A DNA stretch of 64,000 bases from the NCBI RefSeq assembly GCF_014647155.1, contig NZ_BMOQ01000003.1:1-64000 (forward strand). The letters run 5' to 3'. Below, piece after piece: positions 53,386 to 62,780 of this stretch. Position numbers and translations under genes: made by a program. Every line of letters starts with the position of its first letter. Position 1 is the first letter of the stretch. The notes beneath the pieces are model-generated. The model was not told where the DNA came from. It made no database searches and saw only the letters and a program-made list of their open reading frames with translations. The DNA comes from Halarchaeum nitratireducens (GTDB lineage: Archaea > Halobacteriota > Halobacteria > Halobacteriales > Halobacteriaceae).

Positions 53386-54129
53386 ATGTTCAAGGCGATC
53401 GTGAGCGCCGACACGCTCCGGGACACGCTCGACTCCGTGAGCGTGCTGGTGGACGAGTGCAAGATCCACCTCAACGACGACGGCCTCGAGATCCGCGCCG
53501 TCGATCCCGCGAACGTCGGGATGGTGGACCTGACCCTCTCCGCGGACGCCTTCGAGTCCTACGAGGCCGACGGCGGACTCATCGGCGTCGACCTCTCGCG
53601 GCTGGAGGACATCGCCGGGATGGCCGACGCCGGCCAGCTCGTCCAGCTCGAACTGGACGAGGAGACCCGCAAGCTCCACATCCAGATCGAGGGCCTCGAA
53701 TACACTCTCGCGCTCATCGACCCCGACAGTATCCGTCAGGAGCCCGACCTCCCCGACCTCGACCTCCCCGCGCAGGTCGTCGTCGAGGGCGCGGACATCG
53801 ACCGCGCCGTCCGGGCCGCCGACATGGTCTCCGACCACATCGCGCTCGGCGTCGACGCCGAGAAGGAACTCTTCTACGTCGACGCCGAGGGCGACACCGA
53901 CGACGTCCACCTCGAACTCGAACGCGAGGACCTCATCGACTTGGAGGCCGGCGACGCGCGCTCGCTCTTCAGCCTCGACTACCTCAAGGACATGAACAAG
54001 GCGCTCCCCAAGGACGCCGAAGTCACCCTCGAACTCGGCGAGGAGTTCCCCGTCAAGCTCCACTTCGACTTCGCCGAAGGGTTGGGATCTGTCACGTTCA
54101 TGTTGGCGCCCAGAATTCAGTCGGACTAG
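53386..54129 (+). CDS. pcn: Sliding clamp PCNA
   Basis: 247 residues from ATG 53386 ([25 protein letters not shown]). DNA polymerase sliding clamp; forms a trimer. It includes [19 protein letters not shown], the interdomain loop region [31 protein letters not shown], and the C-terminus [27 protein letters not shown] box (53351-53357) lies about 30 bases before the ATG, consistent with a leaderless mRNA. A T5 run at about 54142-54146 follows the stop. Loaded by RfcS-containing clamp loader (rfcS also in this window). Confidence 0.98.
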   Translation: MFKAIVSADTLRDTLDSVSVLVDECKIHLNDDGLEIRAVDPANVGMVDLTLSADAFESYEADGGLIGVDLSRLEDIAGMADAGQLVQLELDEETRKLHIQIEGLEYTLALIDPDSIRQEPDLPDLDLPAQVVVEGADIDRAVRAADMVSDHIALGVDAEKELFYVDAEGDTDDVHLELEREDLIDLEAGDARSLFSLDYLKDMNKALPKDAEVTLELGEEFPVKLHFDFAEGLGSVTFMLAPRIQSD

Positions 54130-54202
54130 ACGCTCCAGCGATTTTTGACGAGACGTCGGACGCTCGCGTAAGACCCACGTGCTCGCGTCGCCACGCACAC
54201 GT

Positions 54203-54451
54203 ATGCACCGTGCGCACGCGCTCGCCGGCGCGCTGTTCGTCGTCGCCGCGGCCTGCCTCGCCAATCCGCTCTACGCCGCGGCGATTCCGGAGGCGAACGT
54301 CCTCGGACACACCGCGTTGGCCGGCGACGCGGCGGCGTTCGCGCCCGATCTCCGCTATCTCGCCCGCCTCGCGCTGAGCGCCTGTGGCGTCCTCGCGCTC
54401 GTCTTCGCGCTCGCGTCGCTCTTCGCCGGCGCCCTCCCGGACGAGCGCTGA
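54203..54451 (+). CDS. Two-helix membrane protein, unknown function
   Basis: 82 residues from MHRAHALAGALFVVAAACLANPLY; a longer frame starts 8 codons upstream. Two transmembrane helices (about 6-25 and 54-76) with a conserved-looking extracellular loop containing AAIPEANVLGHTALAGDAAAFAPDLRYLAR. The gene lies between pcn and the glycosylase gene on the same strand. Function unknown. Confidence 0.7.
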   Translation: MHRAHALAGALFVVAAACLANPLYAAAIPEANVLGHTALAGDAAAFAPDLRYLARLALSACGVLALVFALASLFAGALPDER

Positions 54452-54492
54452 GGACCGCACGGCTCTTTCGCCGCCGGCGCGTCCACTCGCCT

Positions 54493-55122
54493 ATGAGCGA
54501 TCCCGCCTTCCCTGACCCCGACGACGCCTATCCGATCGAGCCGGGCTGTGCGCGCTGTCCCGCCCTCGTCGAGGCCCGCGAGTGTATCGCGTGGGGCAAC
54601 GGCCCCCCCGACGCGGACGTCGTCGCGGTCGGTGAAGCGCCGGGCGCGGGTACCCCGGACGAGGACCGGTGGCGGGGCGGCAACTGGACCGGGATGGCGT
54701 ACACGGCGCGTCACTCCGGCAGGATCGTCCGCGAGCTGTTCGCGGATTCGGGACACACCGACGTCTTCTACACGAACGCGGTGAAGTGCTTCCCCCCCGA
54801 CGGCGAGGGGTCGAACAGGGAACCGCGAGAGGCGGAGCTGTCGAACTGCTTCACGCACCTCGAAGCCGAGTTGGAGGCCGTCGATCCGTCGGTCGTCGTC
54901 ACCACGGGGAAACACGCGACGCGGGTCATGTTCGACGCCGCGGGGCGCGACCTCGACTCGTTCCTCGACACCGTCCTCGATCCCGTCGCCTGTCCGTCGC
55001 TCGGCGCGACGGTGCTCCCGGTGCTCCACCCCGCCTACCAGCACATGTGGCTCTCGCGCCTCGGCTACGACTACGACGAGTACGCGGCGGAACTCGGATC
55101 GCTCCTCGACGACCACTGTTGA
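54493..55122 (+). CDS. Uracil-DNA glycosylase, Fe-S type (family 4/5)
   Basis: 209 residues. Motif A is AVGEAPGAGTPDEDRWRGG (GEAPG) and motif B is LPVLHPAYQHM. Four cysteines fit the Fe-S site: two in PGCARCPAL, one in NAVKCFPP, one in LSNCFTHLEAE. The enzyme removes uracil from deaminated DNA; in haloarchaea, with high GC genomes, this matters. The catalytic Asp/His pattern resembles family 4/5, exact family uncertain. Convergent with asd (10 bases between stops). Confidence 0.93.
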   Translation: MSDPAFPDPDDAYPIEPGCARCPALVEARECIAWGNGPPDADVVAVGEAPGAGTPDEDRWRGGNWTGMAYTARHSGRIVRELFADSGHTDVFYTNAVKCFPPDGEGSNREPREAELSNCFTHLEAELEAVDPSVVVTTGKHATRVMFDAAGRDLDSFLDTVLDPVACPSLGATVLPVLHPAYQHMWLSRLGYDYDEYAAELGSLLDDHC

Positions 55123-55132
55123 TCGACTCCCG

Positions 55133-55714
55133 CTACGCGATGACCGTCTCGCCCGCCGTCACGCGATCGCCGACGGCGACGGCGACATCCGTCGCGTCGT
55201 ACTCGGGCGGGAGGAGGACGTCGACGCGCGAGCCGAAGGAGATGTGGCCGACCCGCTCGCCCCGCGCGACGGTGTCGCCGGGTTCGACGGCGGGGTGGAC
55301 GCGGCGGGCGAACGCGCCCGCGATGAGGTCGAGTTCGTAGCCGTCGGTGGTGATCCGGACGCGCTCGTTGCGCTCGGACTCCTTCGAGAACGCGGGGCGG
55401 TGTGCGCCGGGCCGGTGGTCGACGGACGCCACGACGCCGTCGAGCGGCGCGCGGTTCACGTGGACGTCGGTGACGTTCATGAAGACGCCGACGCGGACGC
55501 GGCCGTCCTCGACCCGAAGGACGCTGACGCGACCATCGGCGGGTGCGACGACGCCCGACTCGGGGACGTCCCGGTCCGGATCGCGGTGGAACCAGAGCAC
55601 GAAGCAACCGAGGGCGGCGCAGGCGAGGCCGGCGGGCGCGAAGACGAACAACAGGGGGACGGCGAGGGCGAGCGGCGGGACCGCGTACCGCCGCGCGCCG
55701 GGCGCGAGACGCAT
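55133..55714 (-). CDS. asd: Archaetidylserine/phosphatidylserine decarboxylase
   Basis: 193 residues from MRLAPGARRYAVPPLALAVPLLF. An N-terminal hydrophobic hairpin (about 9-40), then the short-type PSD pattern: FHRDPDRDVPESGVVAPADGRV, FMNVTDVHVNRAPLDGVV, and GHISFGSRVDVLLPPEY, where the Ser of FGSRV is the self-cleavage site producing the pyruvoyl group. Forms archaetidylethanolamine in haloarchaeal lipids. Start chosen because the upstream in-frame ATG (55741) adds unrelated residues over the shared promoter with priL. Confidence 0.92.
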   Translation of the reverse strand: MRLAPGARRYAVPPLALAVPLLFVFAPAGLACAALGCFVLWFHRDPDRDVPESGVVAPADGRVSVLRVEDGRVRVGVFMNVTDVHVNRAPLDGVVASVDHRPGAHRPAFSKESERNERVRITTDGYELDLIAGAFARRVHPAVEPGDTVARGERVGHISFGSRVDVLLPPEYDATDVAVAVGDRVTAGETVIA

Positions 55715-55802
55715 GTCGGGTGGTGTGGCCCGCCGCGCCAACCCTCTTGCGGTCCCGCCGGATCGGGCGCTTTATCGGCGTCCGCACCCACCCACGTTTC
55801 GT

Positions 55803-56855
55803 ATGGAACGCCGCCACGCCCGATACCCCTTCCTCGGTGACGCCCGTCGCGCCGTCCAGGAGGCGGGCGTGGACCTCGTCGAGGTCGTCCGCGAGGAGGA
55901 CGCCGTCGTCGAGCGCGCGACCGAGCGCGTCACTGCGGCGATCACCGACCGGGACGTCGGCGAGTCGGTCGCGTCCGACCGCGTCGAACTCCTCTCTTAC
56001 CCGGTCGCGCGCGTCATCGTCTCGCTCGTCGATCAGAACGTCTGCACGCGCTACTACGCGGAGGCCGAGGCCTCGCGGGCCGCCGAGCGCTTCCGCGAGG
56101 ACTTCGGGCGCGAGGACGGGCGCGCCGCGATCACGCGGACCGCGCTCCTCCGAGAGTTCGATGTCGGGGACGCCGTCACCCCGCGACGCGACGGCGGCTT
56201 CCTGATCGGCGTCGCCGCCTACCTCCGCTACGCGTCGTCGCTGCGCGGCGACGAGTGGCGCCTCGTCAACCGCGCGCTCGATCGGGGCGACGTCCCCGTG
56301 AGCGAACCCGAACTCGACGACCTCCTCCGGGAGGCCGTCGAGGAGCGCGTGAAGGAGGGCCTCCCCCTGAACGTCCCGGACGCCATCGGCGACGCGCTCG
56401 ACGGGGCGGTCGCGTCGGTCACTGAGACGCTCGCGGACCTCGATCTCACCACGGAGATCGACACCGTCGTTCCCGACCTCTTCCCGCCCTGCATGCAACA
56501 CCTCCTCGACGCCGTCCAGCGCGGCGACCACCTCGCGCACCACTCCCGGTTCGCGCTGACGGCCTTCCTCGGGAACATCGGGCTCTCGACGGACGAGATC
56601 GTGGAGCTCTACGAGGTAAACCCCGGGTTCGGCGAGGAGATGACGCGCTATCAGACCGACCACATCAAGGGCGAGTCGAGCCCGACGGAGTACACCGCGC
56701 CGTCGTGCGCGACGATGCAGGCCTACGGCGACTGCGTGAATCCGGACGCGCTCTGCGAGCACATCAGTCACCCGCTCGGCTACTACGAGGCGAAGATCGA
56801 CGACGCCGACGAGGAGGAGTTGGAGGATTGGCGCGACGAACGCGAGGCCGAGTGA
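55803..56855 (+). CDS. priL: DNA primase large subunit PriL
   Basis: 350 residues from ATG 55803 (MERRHARYPFLGDARRAVQEAG). Iron-sulfur cysteines: FPPCMQHLLDA, SCATMQAYGDCVNPDALCEH (C-terminal domain). The N-terminal half has the helical PriL pattern LLSYPVARVIVSLVDQNVCTRYYAEAEASRAAERFRED. It extends primer synthesis by PriS (not in the window). A GCTTTAT box at about 55769-55775 lies about 30 bases before the ATG. The upstream frame is antisense to asd. Confidence 0.97.
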   Translation: MERRHARYPFLGDARRAVQEAGVDLVEVVREEDAVVERATERVTAAITDRDVGESVASDRVELLSYPVARVIVSLVDQNVCTRYYAEAEASRAAERFREDFGREDGRAAITRTALLREFDVGDAVTPRRDGGFLIGVAAYLRYASSLRGDEWRLVNRALDRGDVPVSEPELDDLLREAVEERVKEGLPLNVPDAIGDALDGAVASVTETLADLDLTTEIDTVVPDLFPPCMQHLLDAVQRGDHLAHHSRFALTAFLGNIGLSTDEIVELYEVNPGFGEEMTRYQTDHIKGESSPTEYTAPSCATMQAYGDCVNPDALCEHISHPLGYYEAKIDDADEEELEDWRDEREAE

Positions 56856-56886
56856 CGCGGGGGCTCGACTCGACTCGTGCGGATTC

Positions 56887-57090
56887 TCAGTCCTGCTTCG
56901 TCGAGAGGTAGTAGCCCGCGCCGGCCATCACGAGGATGAAGGCGACGATGGCGCCGACGACGGCGTACGCCCCGCTCTCGGTGAGACCCGCGGTGCTCAC
57001 CTCGCCGCCGAGGATGACGACGGCGACGAAGACCGCGACGGCGACGAGCGTGACCCCCGCCTCGACGGCGGTTTCGCATTCCATGTACAT
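56887..57090 (-). CDS. Two-helix membrane protein (DUF7472-like)
   Basis: 67 residues from MYMECETAVEAGVTLVAVAVF; an ATG two codons later is possible. Two hydrophobic helices (about 12-31 and 41-61) with a short loop STAGLTESGAYAVV. Fits a haloarchaeal small membrane family (DUF7472-type name, unverified). Ends 31 bases after the priL stop, converging. Function unknown. Confidence 0.7.
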   Translation of the reverse strand: MYMECETAVEAGVTLVAVAVFVAVVILGGEVSTAGLTESGAYAVVGAIVAFILVMAGAGYYLSTKQD

Positions 57091-57209
57091 ACCCCCTGTT
57101 CCCGGAGTGCGCGCAAAAGCGTGGCGGTCCGGGCCGGACCGAACCGCCGTTCTCGGTCGGCACACGGGCCGGTGATGGCCTTTTAGCGCTCGATCGCCTA
57201 CGTTCTCGT

Positions 57210-57842
57210 ATGGTGTCCACGAAACCCACCAGCACCACACACTCGCGGCTCGCGCCCCTCTCGCCGGGCGGTCCGACGGACAGCCGAGCGGCCCGCGCGC
57301 GCAGCGAACCGATGGCGGTCGTCGCGCTCGGCGGCGCCCGCTACGACGTCGTCGTCCGCGGCGGCACGGCCTACACGGTCGACCTCGACGTCGGGACGTG
57401 CGACTGCCCCGATCACACGTATCGCGGCCGACGCTGCAAGCACCTCCGCCGCGTCGCCATCGACGTCACCGCGGGCCGCGTCCCCGCGCCCGGCGAGCGC
57501 GACGCCGCCTGTGCCGACTGCGGCGCGCCGTGCTTCGTCGCCGCCGCCGCTCCCGATCCGGTCTACTGCGAGGACTGCACGCTCGACCCGGGCGACCTCG
57601 TCCGCGATCGCGAGCGCGGCGACGTCCTCGCCGTCGTCGAGACGATGTCGGCGCGGGCACGCGACGTCGCCGTCGGCGACCACACCGTCGCCACCCATCC
57701 GACGAACGACGGCTATGACCCCGACGACGTCGTCGTCGAGGCCTGCTATCCGCTCCGCGATCCGACGCCCCAGCGCCTCCGCGAGCGCGGCGTCCGCTCG
57801 TACGCCTTCCCGCGCGGGCGTCTCGCGCGCCTCCCGCGATAG
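57210..57842 (+). CDS. SWIM zinc-finger protein
   Basis: 210 residues. After an Ala/Arg/Ser-rich N-terminus, the SWIM motif CDCPDHTYRGRRCKHLRRVAID (CxCx(n)CxH) is at about residue 70. A second metal-like site CADCGAPCFV...CEDC is at about 103-128. The rest has no recognised fold. SWIM domains mediate DNA or protein interaction, and in archaea they occur in small proteins with unknown roles. The first in-frame ATG is used; an internal ATG at about residue 35 (MAVVALGG) is possible. Convergent with hjc. Confidence 0.85.
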   Translation: MVSTKPTSTTHSRLAPLSPGGPTDSRAARARSEPMAVVALGGARYDVVVRGGTAYTVDLDVGTCDCPDHTYRGRRCKHLRRVAIDVTAGRVPAPGERDAACADCGAPCFVAAAAPDPVYCEDCTLDPGDLVRDRERGDVLAVVETMSARARDVAVGDHTVATHPTNDGYDPDDVVVEACYPLRDPTPQRLRERGVRSYAFPRGRLARLPR

Positions 57843-57874
57843 GCCACGTACTCCGAGAGCGAGCGCATCTCATC

Positions 57875-58360
57875 TCAGAGCATCTCGGTCGCCTCCTCGA
57901 CGCTCAGCACGCCCCGCGCGACGGCTTGGAGGACGCCCTCGATGTCCGCGTCCTCGTCGCCCTCGCCCGCGGCCCGCAGGTCGGGGATCGTGTCGCCCTC
58001 GTCGAGGGCCGTCTCCTTTTTCACGCGGTAGTTCCCGCCGTCCGTGACGTGGAGGTCGCTCGGGTGGAAGAAGTACCAGTCCTCCCGGTCGAAGCGAACG
58101 CCGATCTTCGGCCGCGCGCCGAAGCTCTGCGAGAAGTAGACGAGGGCCTCGACTTCCTCCCCGGTGAGGTAGATTGGATCGCCCGCGGAGGACTTCGCCT
58201 CGACGGCGTAGAAGACGTCGCCGTCGCCCGCGAGGACGTCGGGGAGTTCGCGCGTCGTCGCGGCCCCCGAAGCGGGGGCGCGCATCACCGCGAACCCGGC
58301 CTCGTCGAGGCGGTTGACGAGCTCGCGCTCGCGGCGATCGCCCTTCTCGTTTCGCACCAT
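57875..58360 (-). CDS. hjc: Holliday junction resolvase Hjc
   Basis: 161 residues. Archaeal junction-resolving nuclease: [27 protein letters not shown] (catalytic Glu and Arg), [21 protein letters not shown] (PD-x(n)-ExK) and [18 protein letters not shown]-terminal acidic extension contains helix SVEEATEML. The domain length is normal plus a 25-residue tail. Lies in the replication/repair-rich part of the window. Confidence 0.95.
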   Translation of the reverse strand: MVRNEKGDRRERELVNRLDEAGFAVMRAPASGAATTRELPDVLAGDGDVFYAVEAKSSAGDPIYLTGEEVEALVYFSQSFGARPKIGVRFDREDWYFFHPSDLHVTDGGNYRVKKETALDEGDTIPDLRAAGEGDEDADIEGVLQAVARGVLSVEEATEML

Positions 58361-58448
58361 ACCGCCACTCCCCGCCCCGCGGAGATAAACCGGGCGATGC
58401 GGCCGGGAAGCCCGACGCTTAATCGATCGGCGGCCGAACGTCCGACCA

Positions 58449-59279
58449 GTGAGCGACGGTCACGACGGCGAGTCGACGGTCCCGACGAGCGAGGACGCAG
58501 CGTCCGCCGGCGCGTCCAGCACGGACATCCTCGCCCGACAGATCCGCTCCGGGCTGAACGAACTGGAGCGGCCGGCTGACGGGCTCTTGCTCTCCGGGCT
58601 CTCGGCGGGCCTCGACATCGGCTTCGGCCCGCTGTTCATGGGCGTCGTCCTCACCTTGACCGCCGGCCTCTACGATCACGCCGTGCGGACGTTCCTGACC
58701 GCCAACGCCTACGCGATCGGGTTCGTCTTCGTCATCCTCGGGCGCTCCGAACTCTTCACCGAGCACACGACGCTCGCCGTCCTCCCCGTCCTCGACCGGC
58801 GCGCGTCGCTCGGTGCGCTCGCGCGGCTCTGGAGTCTCGTCTACGTCGGGAACGTCGTCGGCGCGAGCGTGTTCGCCGTCGCGATGGTGTGGCTCGCGCC
58901 CGCCTACGGCATCGTCGAGCGCTCCGCGCTCGTCGAACTCGCCGCCCCGCTCCTCGCGCACGGCCCGCCGGAGGTGTTCGTGGGCGCCATCCTCGCCGGC
59001 TGGCTGATGGGCCTGCTCTCGTGGCTCGTCGCGGGCGCGGACAGCACCCTCTCGCGCTTCGCCGTCGTCTGGCTCGTCACCGCCGCGATCGGGCTCGCCC
59101 ACCTCCCGCACTCCATCGCCGGGACCGCGGAAGTGCTCGGCGGCGTCCTCGTCTCCGACGCGTACCCCCTCACCGCCTTCCTCCGGTTCCTCGTCGTCGC
59201 CACCGCGGGGAACGTCCTCGGCGGCACCGTCTTCGTCGCCCTCCTCAAGTACGGCCACGTCGTCCGCGGCGGGGAGTGA
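58449..59279 (+). CDS. Formate/nitrite transporter (FNT) family channel
   Basis: 276 residues from GTG 58449. About six transmembrane helices after a soluble N-terminus of about 45 residues. FNT signs: [42 protein letters not shown] (characteristic of this subfamily, YfdC-type), NVVGASVF and [18 protein letters not shown]. It probably conducts small monovalent anions; substrate unassigned. A GCTTAAT box at about 58415-58421 lies about 30 bases before the GTG, so a leaderless start is likely. Confidence 0.92.
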   Translation: MSDGHDGESTVPTSEDAASAGASSTDILARQIRSGLNELERPADGLLLSGLSAGLDIGFGPLFMGVVLTLTAGLYDHAVRTFLTANAYAIGFVFVILGRSELFTEHTTLAVLPVLDRRASLGALARLWSLVYVGNVVGASVFAVAMVWLAPAYGIVERSALVELAAPLLAHGPPEVFVGAILAGWLMGLLSWLVAGADSTLSRFAVVWLVTAAIGLAHLPHSIAGTAEVLGGVLVSDAYPLTAFLRFLVVATAGNVLGGTVFVALLKYGHVVRGGE

Positions 59280-59347
59280 CGTCCGGGAAGCCGGCACCTA
59301 GCGACACAGCGAGAACATATTTGCCGCCGCCGGTCGATGTCCCGCCC

Positions 59348-59854
59348 GTGACGTTCTTCGTTCCGTTCGACGGGTCGGTGCTCTCGCGGACCGCGCTCGT
59401 CCGGGCCGTCGAGTTCGCCGACGCCTTCGAGGAGCGCGTCGTCGCGGCGGCGGTCATCCCGGCGGGAAACCGCGACTACGCCCGAGAGCGGGGATGGCTA
59501 CACCCGGACGAGTCGTTCGACCGCTCGCGTATCGTCGCCAGACTCCACCAACAGGTCGCATCGATCGCCCCCGCGGCCGACTTCGAGCACGTCATCGTCG
59601 ATCGCTTCGCTCCCTCCGGCACGATCGCCGGCGAACTGCGCGACCTCGCCCGCGACGAGGACGCCTCGATCGTGTTCATCGGAAGCGAGAACGCGGGCGG
59701 CATCTCGTCCACGCTCGGGAGCGTCGGCGCCTCCGTCGCCGCCGAGGACGCCTACGACATCCACATCGTCCAGAACGGGGACCCCTCTGACATCTCGATG
59801 CTCACCGACAAGTCCCCCGCGCACCACGAGAAGTCGGACTTCTACCTCCCGTAG
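59348..59854 (+). CDS. Universal stress protein (UspA family)
   Basis: 168 residues from GTG 59348 (VTFFVPFDGSVLSRTALVRAVEFAD). UspA fold: N-terminal strand FVPFDGSVLSRTALVRA, C-terminal pattern DASIVFIGSENAGGISSTLGSVGASVAAEDAYDIHIVQNG, where the ATP-binding G2xG9xGS-type signature is only partly kept (GSENAGG...GSVGASV). A CATATTTG box at about 59315-59322 lies about 28 bases before the GTG. Follows the FNT gene by 68 bases. Confidence 0.88.
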   Translation: MTFFVPFDGSVLSRTALVRAVEFADAFEERVVAAAVIPAGNRDYARERGWLHPDESFDRSRIVARLHQQVASIAPAADFEHVIVDRFAPSGTIAGELRDLARDEDASIVFIGSENAGGISSTLGSVGASVAAEDAYDIHIVQNGDPSDISMLTDKSPAHHEKSDFYLP

Positions 59855-59877
59855 TCGGGCGCCGCTCTCTATCGGCA

Positions 59878-59981
59878 TTCGCGTATTAGCGGCGCCCTCG
59901 CTGTCGCTCGTCGTCGCAGACGGCGCTCACGGCTGGCGCCGTTCGCGTATCGGCGACGCCCTCACTCCGCTCGGTTGTCGC
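59878..59981. repeat. Imperfect direct repeat in the usp/ahcY gap
   Basis: Two ~40-base units, 59878-59917 and 59942-59981, both starting TTCGCGTAT and ending in TCGC, offset by 64 bases. They match at about 80 percent, allowing a one-base gap. The second unit ends at the ahcY stop. No hairpin arrays like those at 46 kb are present. Origin by local duplication is likely. Confidence 0.5.
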
Positions 59982-61265
59982 CTACGTCCCGTGACGCCAC
60001 GACCCCATGTACTCCTCCTGTTCGGTCGAGAGCACGTCGTGCTCGATGTTCTCCGCGTCCAGTTTCGTCTCCGCGACCTCCCGATCGAGCTCGTCGGGGA
60101 CGCCGTGGAGGCCGGCGTCGTACTCCCCCCCGTTCTCGGCGAGCTCGCGGACGCAGACCGCCTGCACGCCGAAGGACTGGTCCATGACCTCGACGGGGTG
60201 ACCGAGCGCCACCGGCGACGCGAGGTTGACGAGACGCCCCTCCGCGAGGACGTTCACGCGCGACCCGTCCTCGAGTTCGTACTCGCGGACGCCCTCGCGG
60301 GCTTCGCGCTCGCTCACGGCGAGCTCGGAGAGCTCCTCCAGATTTATCTCGACGTCGAAGTGTCCGGCGTTCGCGAGGACGACGCCGTCCTGCATGCTCG
60401 CGAAGTGCTTCTCCGTGATGACGTCGCGGTTGCCCGTCGTCGTGACGAAGACGTCGCCCACCTTCGCGGCCTCGTCCATCGGCATGACCTCGTAGCCCTC
60501 CATGTGGGCCTCCAAGGCGCGCCGCGAGTCGACCTCCGTGACGACGACGTTCGCGTTCTGCCCGGCGGCCTTCTTCGCCACGCCGCGCCCGCAGTAGCCG
60601 TAACCGGAGACGACGACGGTCTTGCCCGCCCACGAGAGGTTCGTCGTCATCGCGATGTTCGCGAGCGCGGACTCCCCGGTGCCGTGCACGTTGTCGAAGA
60701 GGTGCTTCATCGGGGTGTCGTTCACGTTGAACATCGGATACTCCAGCGCGCCCTCCTGATCCATCGCGCGGAGGCGATGCACGCCCGTCGTCGTCTCCTC
60801 CGTGCCGCCGACGATGTCCTCAATGAGTTCGGGGTACTCCTCGTGGATGCGGAAGACGAGGTCGCCGCCGTCGTCGACCGTGATCGTTGGCTCGTGGCCG
60901 ATGACGGCGTCCATCGCCTCGTAGTACGCCTCGTCGTCCACGCCGCGCTTCGCGTACGACGTGATGTTCTCGTGGGCGTCGAGTGCCGCGCTCACGTCGT
61001 CGTGCGTCGAGAGGGGGTTACAGCCCGTGACGGCCACGTCGGCACCCGCCTCGGCGAGCGTCTCGACGAGGACCGCGGTCTTCGCCTCGACGTGGAGCGC
61101 CATCCCGATCCGGTGGTCGGCGAGGGGTTCGCCCGCCGCGAACCGCTCGCGCAGCGCGGTGAGGATGGGCATGTGTTCGAGCGCCCAGTCCATCTTCCGT
61201 CGCCCCTCCTCGACGTGCGCGTCCACGTCGTCGAGGCGGTCGCTGATAGGTGCGGCCGTGTCCAT
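59982..61265 (-). CDS. ahcY: S-adenosylhomocysteine hydrolase
   Basis: 427 residues from ATG 61265 (MDTAAPISDRLDDVDAHVEEG); longer frame upstream is intergenic. NAD-dependent enzyme that splits SAH into adenosine and homocysteine. Motifs: RIGMALHVEAKTAVLVETLAEAGADV, GVDDEAYYEAMD, FNVNDTPMKHLFDN(V)HGTGESA, the NAD motif VVSGYGYCGRGVAKKA, and the C-terminal KLD. The next gene on the same strand encodes an SAH/5'-deoxyadenosine deaminase (gap of 111 bases), suggesting shared use of SAH. Confidence 0.98.
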   Translation of the reverse strand: MDTAAPISDRLDDVDAHVEEGRRKMDWALEHMPILTALRERFAAGEPLADHRIGMALHVEAKTAVLVETLAEAGADVAVTGCNPLSTHDDVSAALDAHENITSYAKRGVDDEAYYEAMDAVIGHEPTITVDDGGDLVFRIHEEYPELIEDIVGGTEETTTGVHRLRAMDQEGALEYPMFNVNDTPMKHLFDNVHGTGESALANIAMTTNLSWAGKTVVVSGYGYCGRGVAKKAAGQNANVVVTEVDSRRALEAHMEGYEVMPMDEAAKVGDVFVTTTGNRDVITEKHFASMQDGVVLANAGHFDVEINLEELSELAVSEREAREGVREYELEDGSRVNVLAEGRLVNLASPVALGHPVEVMDQSFGVQAVCVRELAENGGEYDAGLHGVPDELDREVAETKLDAENIEHDVLSTEQEEYMGSWRHGT

Positions 61266-61376
61266 ACCCCGGCAACGACGGGCCGGGGGGAAAGCGCTTC
61301 GATACCGCGCGTGGGCGCGCGTCACGCCGGCGTCGTCCGTCGGTCCGCGGGCGCTCGCCGCCCCCGCGAGCACCGT

Positions 61377-62666
61377 CTACTCAGCCCGGGCGACGAGGTC
61401 CCGCGCGTGCTCGGCGGCGCGCTCGCGCACCGCGTCCTCGTCCAGCGTCTGCACCTCGCCGTCGCGCACGAGCACCTCGCCGTCGCACACTGTGTGTCGG
61501 ACGTCGCTCCCGCGCGTCGCGTACGCGAGGTTCGACACCGCGTCGTGCGTCGGCGTCAGGTGCGCCGCCTCGAAGTCCACCACCGCGAGATCGGCCTTCC
61601 GTCCGACCGCGATCCGTCCCGCGTCGAAACCGAGCGCGTCCGCGCCGCCCGCGGTCGCCATCTCCACGACCGCCTCCGCGGGCACCGCGCTCGCGTCCCC
61701 GGCGGCGTGCTTCCCGAGCATCGCCGCGTCGCGCATCTCGTCGAAGAGGTCGAGGTCGTTGTTCGACGCCGCGCCGTCCGTCCCGAGCGCGACCGTCACG
61801 CCCGCCTCGCGGTAGGCCGGAATCGGCGCCGCGCCTGACGCGAGCTTCATGTTCGACGCCGGGCAGTGTACCACGGCCGTTCCGCGCTCGGCGAGCAGTT
61901 CGATCTCCGTCGCGTCGCTGTGCACGCCGTGCGCGATGAAGTCGGCGCCACCGAGCATCCCCGCGTCGTCCGCGTATTCGAGCGGGCGCTCGCCGCGCTC
62001 CGCGACGATCGGGTCGACCTCGTCGCGCGTCTCGTTCGCGTGGAAGTGCAACGGCACCCCGATCTCGCGGGCCTCGGGAACGTACTCCCGGAGCAGGGCC
62101 TCGTCGACCGTCGTGAGGCTGTGCGGACTGTACATCGTCCGGATCCGGCCGTCCGCGTAGCCGTCGTACTCGCGGGCGAACGCGAGGCTCTCCTCGTGGT
62201 CGGCGCGCGCCGCGTCCTCGCCCTTCCCGACGCCGACGACGCCGTGTCCGAGTCGGGCGCGCAGTCCCGCGTCGGCCACCGCCTCGGCCACCTCGTCCAT
62301 CGAGAAGTACATGTCCGCGAACGCCGTCGTCCCCGCCTTCACGAGCTCGACGAGCGCGAGCTCCGTCCCCGCGCGGACGTCCGCGTCCGTCAGCTCCGCC
62401 TCGACCGGCCAGACGTCCTCGCGGAGCCACGCGTCGAGGGGCTTGTCGTCCGCGTACCCCCGTAGCAGGGTCATCGCCGCGTGGCAGTGCGCGTTCACGA
62501 GCCCGGGCATCACCAGACAGCCCGCCGCGTCCAGCGTCTCGTCGCCCGCCTCGACGTCGCCCACGGCGACGATCTCGCCCGACTCGTCGTCCACCAGCAC
62601 GTCGCCCTCGCGCACCGAGAGGTCCGGGTGGAGGACGCGACCGTCCGCGATACGGAGCGTGGTCAT
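61377..62666 (-). CDS. dadD: Amidohydrolase: SAH / methylthioadenosine / 5'-deoxyadenosine deaminase-like
   Basis: 429 residues from MTTLRIADGRVLHPD; upstream frame is over the promoter. Amidohydrolase superfamily: metal motif LVNAHCHAAMTLLRG, HFHANETRDEV, FIAHGVHSDATE, HCPASNMKLASG and ALGTDGAASNNDLDLF, all diagnostic of the TrzN/MtaD/DadD group. In archaea this enzyme deaminates adenosine-containing by-products such as 5'-deoxyadenosine and SAH to inosine forms. Lies just upstream of ahcY on the same strand. The symbol is tentative. Confidence 0.88.
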   Translation of the reverse strand: MTTLRIADGRVLHPDLSVREGDVLVDDESGEIVAVGDVEAGDETLDAAGCLVMPGLVNAHCHAAMTLLRGYADDKPLDAWLREDVWPVEAELTDADVRAGTELALVELVKAGTTAFADMYFSMDEVAEAVADAGLRARLGHGVVGVGKGEDAARADHEESLAFAREYDGYADGRIRTMYSPHSLTTVDEALLREYVPEAREIGVPLHFHANETRDEVDPIVAERGERPLEYADDAGMLGGADFIAHGVHSDATEIELLAERGTAVVHCPASNMKLASGAAPIPAYREAGVTVALGTDGAASNNDLDLFDEMRDAAMLGKHAAGDASAVPAEAVVEMATAGGADALGFDAGRIAVGRKADLAVVDFEAAHLTPTHDAVSNLAYATRGSDVRHTVCDGEVLVRDGEVQTLDEDAVRERAAEHARDLVARAE

Positions 62667-62780
62667 GTCCGATAGTTCGGATGGTCTCGCCTCAATCCGT
62701 CGGTTTCGCGGGTCACCGATCACCGACGCGCCCCCGACGCTCACCGCTAACGCTTAGGTCTCCCCCTGCCACGTACCCGC

